A DNA stretch of 64,000 bases from Apostichopus japonicus (lineage: Eukaryota; Echinodermata; Holothuroidea; Aspidochirotida; Stichopodidae): the NCBI RefSeq assembly GCF_037975245.1, contig NC_092565.1, positions 10,035,499-10,099,498 of the forward strand. The letters are read 5' to 3'. Positions 1 through 12,100 of this stretch are shown piece after piece; position 1 is the stretch's first letter, and each line of letters opens with the position of its first letter. The position numbers and the translations under genes were made by a program. The notes under the pieces are model-generated. The model did no database searches. It worked only from the letters and a program-made list of their open reading frames with translations, and had not been told where the DNA came from.

Positions 1-68
1 GATTAACTTATCTTATTGGTAATGATCATGTTTTTAAAATGTTCCCTTCTTTGTTTCTCTTGATACAG

Positions 69-140
69 GCTTGCTGTACCGATGCTACATTACTTCTTCA
101 AATCAAAGACCAAATTGTCCTCTTTCTAAAAACACTCACT
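69..140 (+). CDS. EXOC6: Sec15 coding exon 1 of window
   Basis: This 72-bp exon is preceded by TTGATACAG and followed by a strong GTAAGT donor. It is in phase 0 at both ends and encodes 24 residues containing LLLQIKDQIVLFLKTL, which corresponds to the Sec15 segment just before the GYGF motif of vertebrates. The protein continues upstream, outside the window. Confidence 0.9.
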
Positions 141-3100
141 GTAAGTGATCTTAAATATTCCATAGCATTATGGCTTTTCAAGGTGTCTTCAGTTTTGTGT
201 TTAAAATGCAGTGTTAAGTGCAAATGTGTAAACTTTTTAACTGTTGCCTGTTACTCTTTTATTCTGAGAAGTACGGCCACCAGATTTACATCTGTATCAT
301 CATTTGAGTGGTAGCGGTTGAAAAACTGTCTAGGGTAGGACGGACCATCAAGCAAACTCATCAAAAGATGTTCCATATGGCTGGGCATTTGATTATTTTT
401 TGCTTTTCTTTTCAAATAATATTTTGACAAAGGAAATCAAATGTGTCATAGCCATGTATGAGATTCATCATTATTTGATTTTTGGTGAAAAACAGGAAAG
501 ACATAAAAAGGAATCACAGAGCATCTTAGCTTTTGCATTTTTGGAAAATTTAATCTTCAAGCAGAGATTGCAAATTCTCATTTTTGGCAAAGAAGAATCT
601 AAATTGGATGTATTAAAATGCGTTCATTGCTGGTTAAACAAAGTCGTTATTTATTCCTCGTTAGAGTTACGGATTCAATACCACCGTCATCTCGGATCTC
701 TTGGTTATACTGAAAGATCAGTACAATGAAATCCTCATGAAGACCTGGCTACGAATATTCAGGTAAAATATTCTCTTTTCTTATTTTTTATCTTCCATAG
801 CAGGTTACAAAAGGTTTTGTAGGATTGCTTTTAGTGCAACTTGTAGAAAACTTCAAATTAACTGATGAATGCTTACTGAAAGTAAGTTCACTTTAGCTAC
901 ACAAGATTGATTCATTCTCATCACTAAACCAAATCTTGAAAGAAGAAAAGAAAACAGTGAGGCACATGATCTATGAAGAGAACTGTGAGAATTGAAAGTG
1001 TTTGTTGATAATTATTTCTGACGGTGGTGATATTTTCAAGCAAGTTTACAGAGGTAAACAAACACTTTCTCTGGAAATATGAATGGCATAAATGGAATTA
1101 TTTTCCATTAGAGTTAAACGTTTACAGTTAAATATTGCAAAACTTAGAAGCCAACTTTTGCCAGGATTTAACGGAAATGATATTCTGCAATATGACTTGA
1201 TGGGACATTTGAGTAATTAGCCGATTGGAAGACATTATTTACTTGTTCGCATCGTTGCTGCGGGGAACTGATGGAAGGGGGGTCATGTAGCAGAAGTATT
1301 TGGGCATCTTTTTGAATGGATTTTGATCAATTTTTTGTTTATTTGATGCTAAAATCCCAGGACAATGTAGTTCATTAGCTGGACCGGTCAGAAAAAAGTT
1401 ACATAACTAATAATAGTCAATAAGTCCTTGTTGAAATTTGGAACTTTCAAATTAACGGTGACGGTAATGTTCAAAACTGAAATTGGTATATTAAATAACT
1501 TGCTCCTTAAAGGAGACACAAACCCAACCATCACAATTGGTCTATGTGATGACAAAAACTGTCATGAACATATTTTCCAAACAGCTTAGACAAATGTTCT
1601 TCCATTTGGTAGGTATCACAGGTTTAATGTTCCCTTCACACACATGGCTGAAGACTTGATCCAGTCTAATAATGATATCATCAAACCCAATGTGCTGCAT
1701 ATTTTTATGTTTTTCATTGCAATGTTTTTTTATATGTGATGGAGATGGGTTTTGGAAAATGCTGAATCTAAAATATTGATTCTCGTAACATGACCGATTG
1801 ATGGCATTAGTTTCACCTTGAAATTATGAAAAAATAAAACAAAGTTTCAGATCGTACTCATTTCAGTCTCAAAACAGTTAATACTTTACTTTGAAATTAT
1901 GAGAAACAAAAAACAAAGAGTAAGTGAAAGGTTTCAGATCATATAGCTCTATGACATCACAGATTTATAAAATGACCGGTCCCAGACACAGACATTTACA
2001 GTTCAATTTCAGTCATAACATCAATTGCCAGATGCATTAGGAAAATATCACCAAAATTAGAAAAATGCAATCATCGCGTTAGGAAATGCTACAAGGATGT
2101 TGTTTTAACCTACAGACACAGAACATTTCCCACAATTATGATAAACAGTCAAACTTTAGCTAATGGAATATCCATTTACATGTAAGGTCGCACAACTGCC
2201 AGGTCAATTGGTTGAATGCTGAATTTATCTTGCATTTAAATTTAAACTTGTATCTAAATTATACCCAGTTTTTATCAATAACTAAAATGGCCAAGATATT
2301 AATACTTTCAGAAAATTTTTAAATGAACATCTGAAGCAGGTAAAATTTCTGTGTGATATATTTGGGAAAGCAAGTCATAATAAAGTTTAGGAAGAGTTTT
2401 ACATTTGTAGAACCATATAAACGAGCAAAATAAAACGAAACAGTTGATGAAAGTCATAGTAGTGTATATTCAAACGTTTTCGAAGATGTCCCATCTTCCT
2501 CGTCAGGAAATAGATAACAATATAGTCACTTATGTATAGTGCATACGAAAGTTGTAGTATTAATGTTGACTATCCATGTTCAAAGATATAGGAGGTTCTA
2601 AAATAAGTTGAGTATATATGACGATCCATGTTGAAATAATTGTTGAACTAAACATTTTAGAGGCATTAACAAGAAGTGTATTATAGTTTTCAAAACGTTT
2701 AAAGTCGGTAATTACTTTTCTTTGAAAGATAAGACCCCCATGACCCTTAAAGCCAATGTCATCTATTCATTTGAAGGTTCCTGTGATAAGAACCAAACTT
2801 ACATCGGTAAGACTGAAAGACATCTGGCTACAAGGGTCAAGGAGCACTTATCTGATAAATCTGCAATCTATGAGCATATCACTCACTGTATAGACTGCCG
2901 AACAGCTAACATCACCAACTTTTATAGTGTCATCGACAGTGGCTATACAGACTTTGAAATTAAAATTAAGGAGGCACTGTACATCAAGAAACTCAAACCC
3001 GTTTTAAACAATCAACTATTTCAACATGGATCGTCATATATACTCAACTTATTTTAGAACCTCCTATATCTTTGAACATGGATAGTCAACATTAATACTA

Positions 3101-6100
3101 CAACTTTTGTATGCACTATACATAAGTGACTATATTGTTATCTATTTCCTGATGAGGAAGATGGGAAATCTTCGAAAACGTTTGAATATACACTACTATG
3201 ACTTTCATCAACTGTTTCGTTTTATTTTGCTCGTTTACATGGTTCTACAAGTCATAATAAGTTGTCAACAATCTTGATTTCCAAAAGCACCCATATTGGA
3301 TTTCAATAATCCTTATAAAAATAACAATAGTAATATATTTAGTTATGTAGCACTTTATGTAACAATATTACATGGGACTAGAGCCCCAAATCTTTAAAAA
3401 TACAAATAAAAGATACATAAAGAGTCATAAAAGTAACAAAGTATTGCCAAAAGCACCAGAATTGCAAATAAAGTACTTTATGATTGTATTTAATATCGTT
3501 CATACTGCTGCTTTCATCGGGCAGAATTACAATAGTTTCCTTTTGTTGTTGTTGTTGTTTTCTTTTCAGTCAAATTTTTGATGAAGACAACTACACTGCC
3601 ATTCTAGTGCACAGTCAGGAAGAATTTGAAGGAATTGTACAGAATTTTCCATTCAAGGATCAAGATCTAAGAAAGGTGGGTACTGACCCTCTAACTCAGC
3701 GGTTTGCAAACTTTCAGAGCCATGACCCAGGAGATTTCATGAGTACTCATCCACAACCCCCCTTCCCCCCATCCGGTCCCCATCCCTCAGAATATATGCT
3801 CAGAATGCATGTAAGTTAGCTTAGACTATGGACTTGATGCTGCCTAGAAGAAAAAAATATATAAATCGATCTCTATTGGCAAGTTTTGAAAACTTTAGGT
3901 CATTTTTCCTAAAGGACTATCTAGGTTTGAAGATGGAGCCCTTGAGTTATTAAACTCAATTCGTTGTTTGCATCACATACAAAGAACCTTCCAGTTGTGA
4001 AGATGTAACCCCTAATTTGCTTTATACCTCAATAAGCTTGTTTGTATTTCATACATATTAATGTAACCAGTATTTAAAGTGGAACAAAAGTAGTTTTTGA
4101 ACATTGTGACAGAATACTAGTTTTCCAAACCCGGTGGACTAGTATCGGAGATTTGCGGCATCCAGAAACTCTGGAAGACTCACATGTGGTACAACATCAG
4201 AAATCACTTTTTTTGTTTGTTTGTTATAAGTTTTTCTAGCATTGATATAATAAGTTCGAAACGACCTGGACTGCCTTCCAATATGTACCCCTTTCTCTCC
4301 GCAGGCACCGTATCCCAAAGAGCTGCCATTCTCCCAGTTTGTTCCCAAAGTGTACAGACAAATCAAAGAGTTCATCTATGCTTGCCACAAGTTTTCCCTC
4401 GAGCTGAATCTCACGGACACCGAGAGGGAGGATATGGTCAGGAAGTCGACAAACGTCTTACTGACCAGGACCCTGAGCGGCTGTTTGACGGCCTTGATAA
4501 GGAAACACAGTCTTGGACTAGCAGAGGTTAGTATATATCGCAGAAAGGTCGATTCATTTTAACGAGAGAAAAGTCAAATATTTATTTGTCAATTTTTATA
4601 TTCCACTCAAAAGCCATTGATGTTTAGGTAAAGATATATTTGGCGTGTATCTGCTATCTGGGAAGGGAATTGAGGTGAGGTGGGAAATGGAGGGGGAGGG
4701 TCCTTGATTGGGGTGGGGGTTGGTACAAGAAGTGTGCAAGGCAGGGAAAGATGAAGTAGAAGGCAGGACAGGCAGAGAAGTGTCTGGTTTGGTGTGAGAT
4801 GGGGTGGGGTGGGGAAGTGGGGGAGGGTGGATATAGTAAGAATATTGAAACTGGATGTTTATGGATTATGTAGTAGTGATGGAGATATTTCCATTGCACT
4901 TCACATCAATCATCAATCATTGTTCCATTTTGAGATGCCCTGTCCTATCACATTTTTTGTTGTTGAGCAAGACCCCAGCTACTCGTCTGAATATGCTTTG
5001 AACACATAGTGCAGGACAGTTTTTATTTGAATTTTTTTAATGGTAAAGTGAAGTTGAAATCATTTTTTTTAAAATTTTTTTAATATGGAATAAAATAATT
5101 TATACCTAGGTACTTCATTTAGATCACTTTGCTGTGAGAGTCGAATTGTTTTTGAATTATGTCTCTGTTACAGATATTGATTTTGTTGTTGTGTTTTTGG
5201 TGATAAATACAACAAAATTTGTTTATTTCTTACAGGTGGTAAGTTTTTGCTCTACTGACTACCCCCCCCCTTTTCCGAATAAACAATAAAAAATAAAACA
5301 ATATCATGCAACTATTCTGTTTTTGCTGCCATGAAAATATAATTTGAAACATTACCCCTGTTCATCTATAATTTGTAACAATTTTGTTTGCAACCTTGAG
5401 TTTTTAGTTCTTTATTTTTCTTTTGTTTAATTTGAATATTTTTAATTAAAAAAAAATGTTGCTGTGTTGGCTGCTTCTTGCTAGCCCTATTATGGAAACA
5501 GTTGGTTAAAAATAGTCTACTGGGTTTTGATGTGTTAATCGACCATACCTTGGGAGTTTCATTAATAAAGTCATCTCAGGTGATCAAACTCAGATAACCC
5601 CCTCAGTGGTTTCTAGATTCAACAAGAGAAAATATTGAACACAATCAACACATCTGGCACGAACACAGCTTCTAGTGGATGCTTTCTTCAAGAGCATTAT
5701 TAATTGCACAATGTAGGGTCTCAAAACGACTTCATGAGGCACACACACAGCATTGACCAGATTAAAGCAAGAAAATATTCAGTATTCCAGTAATAGAGTT
5801 CATCAAAATGAAAACCTTGGAGAAATCAAAACAATTTACATTTAGTAACTTTACTTCTATTTCTTCAAGTATCTGAAATCCATAAATCTTAATTAAAACT
5901 TGGCATGGTAAGAGTAATTGCTGTATTTAACAACATGCAAGCCCACCCCCCTTCCTCCGAATTTCTTCTTTAAACAAATTATAAACAATTCAGGATTTTT
6001 CCAATTCTTTTAAAGCAAATCTGTGTGTGTGATTTTCTTGAAATAGAAGGTTAAGCAGGTTTGTAAGTGATGTGCCAAACAATGGAAGTGAGGTTTGAAA

Positions 6101-9100
6101 ACAAAATAGTAAGAAATCAGATTGATAACATGCTTCTGTTTAAATGCATATCGCAAGGAACACTTGCATGTAAATATGTGCAGTGCTGTTGTGGAATTAG
6201 TAAATGTTAAGTAATGTAACTGATGTGTTACAATTATTTCAACACTAGCAACAGTTTGACAGCGGATAGTACTATATAGGAAACAATATGCTGTGAAATA
6301 TGTGACATAAGTACTGTACAGTTACATTACAAGCAAATTCCAAACAAAGCAGAGATGGTCATGCAACTCAAAGTAGTGCATAGCAAAGTGATTAAATTTG
6401 CACAAAGTCCATGCTCATTAATATTCAACTTAGGCCTGACTTCTTTTGCAGATATTTGTAATTCATCCAGATTGGCTGGATTGGAGTTTGAAAATGGTGC
6501 GGGGAGGGGGTGGGGTTGATGGGATGGATGGATGGATGGAGGGGGAAGCCAATGAAATTGAAACCCCAAATCCTGCTTTCAATCTCATTTTCTTGCAGTT
6601 GTTGATGCATGTGACCTGCTATGAGACAATAATATTATTGTCTGGAAGGGAAGATCACACTGATCCTACATAATTATTACTTAATTAATAAGTGAGACCA
6701 CAATGTGAAGCAATAGAAAATTCTCCACATTTAACTAGAATTTATCGGAAAGTTTCATAACCAACTTGTAAGTCTAAGCGATTAAATTAACTCATTGTGT
6801 TCTTATTTTTGTTTCCGATATCACTTTAGGATAACTCGCTGATGATTAGTTTGATAGCTTTATGCTTTTGTCTTAACACTTTTATGTTTCGATTTATCTT
6901 TGTTAATGGAGGCACGATATATCGCCAATAAAGCAGTTGGTTGCTCCTCAGTGCTTCTCATCCTCTCGACACGCAAAGATTTCAGAGCAGACCCATATTT
7001 TAGTTACCATAGCCACAAGTTATGCTTTTCCAAAAGGGAAGTGGGTGTCTGTGTGTATGTCTGTGTATGTGTAAAATGAATGACAGATATGGGAAATCAT
7101 TGTAGATCAACACACCAGGAAAATGCACTTCACAATTCCAGATTGTCATGGAAAGAGTCATAACATATTCATGAAATTCCCTTTAAGAATTTGAGTATAG
7201 ATTGAGCTGCTCATGTGGAAACTGTGGTAGGGTAGTTTTGTTTAAGTAATAAGTGCAACCATCTGCTTTATGAAGTGTATCAGACCATAATTTATTACAG
7301 TGGCATGTGCAAAAGGGGGAGGGGGAAGGGATAGCGTGACCTCTCCCACCCACCTTTACCAGTCATAGGGACAAATTTTCAGTTGGAGATTTGTTCAAAA
7401 GTGTCTATTAGCAGAACCTTGCATGTAGGCCTTTAATATTTATTGTCAAAATGTGCCTCAGATTGCACCATTGGAAGTCTCAACTTTGAATTTCATTCTG
7501 GGAGATGACCGCCTTGCTCCCCTACATAAGACTTGCATTCGGTCACCCCACACTCACACCTCTCAGTTTGAAATGTATGATCCACCTACAGCCCATCTAT
7601 AAATGTTCATATCCCCTACCTAAATCAGTCGGACAAATTTGGAATCCGCCCCCACTCTCCCCACCTGTTTAAATCATGTGCACATCACTGGTCATATTTT
7701 AGACGCATAACAAAATATGTAGAGCTTTTTTATTTTGTTTAAATCGAATATATTAAACAAATCATAGTCTGTGTTGAATATTAATCAATAAAGAGAAACA
7801 TGTGACTTATTGTCATGATGAGAATGAGAGATGGTGAAACTACTTCAAGAAGGTAGGAAATATTTATATTGTCTCCTTATTTAAATGTAAACAAGAATAG
7901 AAAGAAAACACATGCTGGGACTTTAAAATAATTTCATTTTTATAACTTTTAAGAGCTCTTTTGTTCAATTACAGCTTTCTGATATTGATGATATTGATGA
8001 GTCTTCTTGATCAGTCTTCAATTTCTTGTTTAAAGGTGGAAAGGAAAATGAAAATTTAAATTGCCACATTTTCGTGTGCATGATTGAAAGTTTAGTATGT
8101 TCCTATATCTTGGCATAGTTGTTTGTGTGGATACTCATCACCAGATTAACACTGCCTTACTGAGGGATGTACCGTTCAGGAGGTGGTTTGCAATGTAATC
8201 ATGACCAATTTTCTTCAGACTGTTTTCCTAGGTATAATACTGTTGTTGTTGGCAGTTGATGTGTCCTTGAAATATGATACACTTTTGAAGGGTTGCCTTA
8301 CTTTATCAATGTTCTTTTCATTAAGTATTTTATCACAATGCAACTTTGGCAACTTTTCTGTAAGAATATTAGGTTCCTGAATGGAAAAATTCTTTGTTTA
8401 TTATAAAGGTATGTTAAAGACTTCTGGTAGCTCCATTGCCATGATGATGTCATGATTAGTCTGTTGTTGACAGATGAATTCACAGAAATATCACCAATTT
8501 CAAAGATTCTTATCTTTACCAGACAAAATGCAATGAGGATGAGGTTTTGACGTAAAAAGCAGAAATTTTCAGCAACTTAATATAACGAATCAGTTTCAGC
8601 CAACAGAATATCCATTTAAGTACAGTTGAATCAGGTTAAACCCTGCAATGGTTAATCTCTTTTGTACACATGGTAAATGCTCAGTGTTTTGTCACATATT
8701 CAAACAAAATTGGTAACAAATTTTCATCTTCTTGCAATTTGCCCCCAGCTTGTTCAAGTTATTGTTAACACTACTCAGTTGGAGGAGGCATGTATCTATC
8801 TTGAAGACTTTATTTCAAATATCACAGGGTGAGTCATCTTGGGGTTTTGCATTTTTGTGTGTTGTTGCCATGGATACTAACCTTTTTATTTTGCTCTGCA
8901 GTTAATCTTCAACATTTTTTTAGATAAATACAAGAAGTCGTCAACTGTAGAGTACAACAATAGCATATGTTCCACTATGATATATGAATATTCATAATAA
9001 CGGTACCATGAGCCGATCAATTTTGTTTGAGATGATTTGAAGGAGAGACCTTCTGATACATTTTCTGAGTTTCATGTCAAGCTACCTTGTTTAAGCACTT

Positions 9101-12100
9101 AAATTTGCTTGTGATTTCCAAAGCATTCTGCAACACTGCACAGTTTAACAATGAACTTGTCGATCGCCCAGTGCTTGATTATGCCAGTTTATGAGGCGTG
9201 TTTGCATTCCTGGTGATGGCTTTTCACACGATCCTGTTACTACAATTCAGAGATCGTTAAACAGTACAGATGATGCACATTTGGACGGAAAGAACAGCGC
9301 CCTCCTTTAAAATGCTGGAGAGTTCCCTGTTAGCAAACTGGAATACTATAAACTAAAGATTAATGTACTCCCTCTATTGAGTTGATCATATCAACCGGGT
9401 AGTTCCAAACAGACACACAGATCAGATCAGCTCTTTTTAATCTGCAATGCATCATTTGATTGTCAAAAAATGTCATTTTTTCAACTTCAGAGGTTTAGCT
9501 AATGGCCATACTTTTCTAAATGTTAATTAGACTGGTTTCCAGAATGCCAAGGACTCTGCAGCACATCAGCTTCCATTTATTTTTGGTGTACAGAAAAGTT
9601 CAATTAAAAACTAATTGATGTTTAGAAAGACAGACAGAAAGAAAGATTTTTTTATTTTGTTTTAAAGTAGGCTTTATGTGCTGGGGAGTGTGTCACCAGC
9701 CTGAAGGCACTTGCTTTACAAATGCTAAGCAGCTACTTAACTGTGTTAATCATAGCTTTCACCGTTAATTCCAATGGAAAGCTAATGAAGAGCTCCTCTT
9801 AAAGTTAAAAGCCAAAAAAGAAAAACATTGTCAAACGCAGTTGTATTAGCAAGATATGTGTTTTATTAAGTTATCATCATACTTTATGTTTTAAATGGTT
9901 ATGATTGGGTCTTTGGAAAATATTTAGGATTAAAACCAGACTTTTAGTACAACAGCATGAGTACAAGTAATATTCCCCTTGGTATGAGTATCGGTACAGT
10001 GTTCTATGCACTAGTATGCAATAGTTCCTATACTACACACCAAACATTTAAGTATTGAGTACAAATCCACAAGGCTGAGTACATGTAACTATGCAATGAC
10101 AATACAAGTTTGAGTAAGGACTCACTACGAGACTGGTCAACACTGTTAGCATCTCACATGTTTGTACAAGATTCGGAAGCATCTTCACTGAAAACTCTCT
10201 CTCAGAGGGGTTAAAGTGTAATCTGAAACATTGACCATTCTCTTCTTGTAGGACGCAGGGTGACAACATCCATGCCGCAAGGTTGCAAGGTGCTGGAATA
10301 TTCCGAGATGCCGGCAGTGAGGCCGCTGAAGAGATCTACAACAGACTTGACCACAAGGTAAACACCTCTTGCATGAAACAACTCAAGTTTCAGGTTTAAA
10401 GTTAAAGGAATAACGAAGGCAGGGATCAAAGACAATTTATATTATCCAGTAACCTAAAAACTCTCTAACATTCGATTTTTATGTTAACCGCTTCCTGTAT
10501 GACTGAATACGCTCGCTTTGAACATTGGCTCTTAAGGCTCACCACAATGCACAGCAAGCCGCCATTGATTACGTAATACACCTGAGATTCCATCTTGATG
10601 AATCGAGTATTAGAGAGTTTTTTAGGTTACTGAGTAAGATAAACTGTCCTTAATCCCTGTCTTCGTTATTTCTTTAATTAATATCAATACAGAAAATGTC
10701 AAGAATTCCTCATTTTTCTAGCGTTTGGTCTTTATAGCTCGTTTCTTCCAATGGGACGGAGAAATGCTGACAATTGTTTGCAGTTCCATGGCTTGCTTGG
10801 ATGGAATTTGCTCTCTGTCACAGAGCATGATAAAAAAATGATATACAGCAGAGCTGTGTTACTTCCACACATGTGTACATGTGCACCGGTGGTAACGTAA
10901 ATCAATGGGCAAAGCTACCCTATATCTCTCTGTTGTAGGAGTACTGCAGAGACAGACAATGAAACAGTCATTTATACATTGAAAGCAGAAATAATTCCAC
11001 ATTGCTGAGTGAAGAATTCATTTTAATATGTTGCTCCTTGACTAAAGATATGGTTGTTTGTCATTGGCTTATGTTTTGGCCAGATAAAATCTTTCATACT
11101 CACAGAAAATGGATCACAGAAGGTGGCTTGTGATGTCATCATGGCACATGTTCTTGAATAAGTCTCATCATCTTGTCATCGATTTGTTTTATTAGCTTAC
11201 AAATTGTACAGTGAATGCAAATCTTCATCCGAATTGGTTTTAAGGATATTAATTCTTGTCCTATATAAATGATTAATTTTTCCCCCTGTACGGATAAATA
11301 AATTGTTGGAGGTTATAAAGATAAAACAGAGACATTTTCAACTCATCTGCCATGATGGTGCCAGTCTTTACACTGTTACCAGATATAAACTCATAAAACT
11401 TAACCAAATGGTAAAATGTCATATCTGTCTGTTTCAACAAGCCTGTGAGGATGTGGTTTCCATATATCAGTGCCAGACAAATAAACAGCATTTTAATTTT
11501 TCTTGAAACAGGCAATTTTGATCGTTAAAGGATTTTGTTAAGAAATGATTAAATTCTATGACAATGGAAAAGAATCTTAGAGATTTGATCAATTAGTCAA
11601 TGTCATTACTTTGTATCTCCTTAATATTTGAGTTAAAGGGTCAGGGTGGGGAGGGGGTAGGGGGTGGGGAGGGGTTAGTGTCTCTTGAGCCTCCTGATTG
11701 GATCTGCTCCAAAATAGCTGCATTCATCCATCATGCCAGTCATGATTGGCTAATCTCTGTCACAGCAGATGTACTAAATATACAACCGAAATTACCAGCC
11801 ATTGAATTAATTGCTGACTTTTCTGTTTTGATTTTCTACAGGTTAACGAATTCCTTGAATTGAGCTCTTACGATTGGTCGATGGAGGATTCAAATGGCAA
11901 AGCAAGTGATTACATTCTAGATATTATCAGTTTTCTGGAAGGAAGCTTCAAGGCATTTACAAACTTACCGGTGAGTAAACAAACAAGAGAAGTGATCCAG
12001 CAGGTTATATACAAATGCCACAGATTGACGTGTACTTTATTGAAAATGACCCTTTAAACTGCTGAGATTCATCAGTTAAAGTGACTGGACTATACAGTAT

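Larger units (their letters stand above)
2406..3249 (+). mobile_element. 5'-truncated Penelope-like retroelement with inverted terminal arms
   Basis: Two arms of about 232-235 bp (2406-2640 and 3018-3249) are reverse complements of each other with few differences. They flank a coding block for a GIY-YIG endonuclease. Penelope-like elements are known for a reverse transcriptase followed by a GIY-YIG domain and for LTR-like repeats that may lie in inverted orientation; this copy fits that pattern but lacks the reverse transcriptase. It lies in intron 2 of Sec15 in the sense orientation. Each arm carries a hammerhead-like core, described separately. Confidence 0.85.
763..3569 (+). other. Sec15 intron 2
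   Basis: A 2.8-kb AT-rich intron. Apart from the Penelope-like element at 2406-3249 I see no gene or clear repeat in it. Confidence 0.85.
4527..8748 (+). other. Sec15 intron 4
   Basis: A 4.2-kb intron with G-rich sense-strand tracts near 4660-4830, 6501-6523 and 7315-7330. No open frame in it resembles a known protein. Confidence 0.85.
10358..11841 (+). other. Sec15 intron 6
   Basis: A 1.5-kb intron containing the MITE-like element at 10402-10677 and a G-rich tract at 11644-11675. Nothing else is recognised. Confidence 0.85.

Noticed and set aside
400-729. 109-codon open frame before exon 2
   Set aside because: It overlaps exon 2 in a different frame; the frame that matches Sec15 starts at 665.
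842-885. CTGATGA followed by a GAAAG near 865-885 as another hammerhead
   Set aside because: No complementary stem II between the two motifs and no matching stem I.
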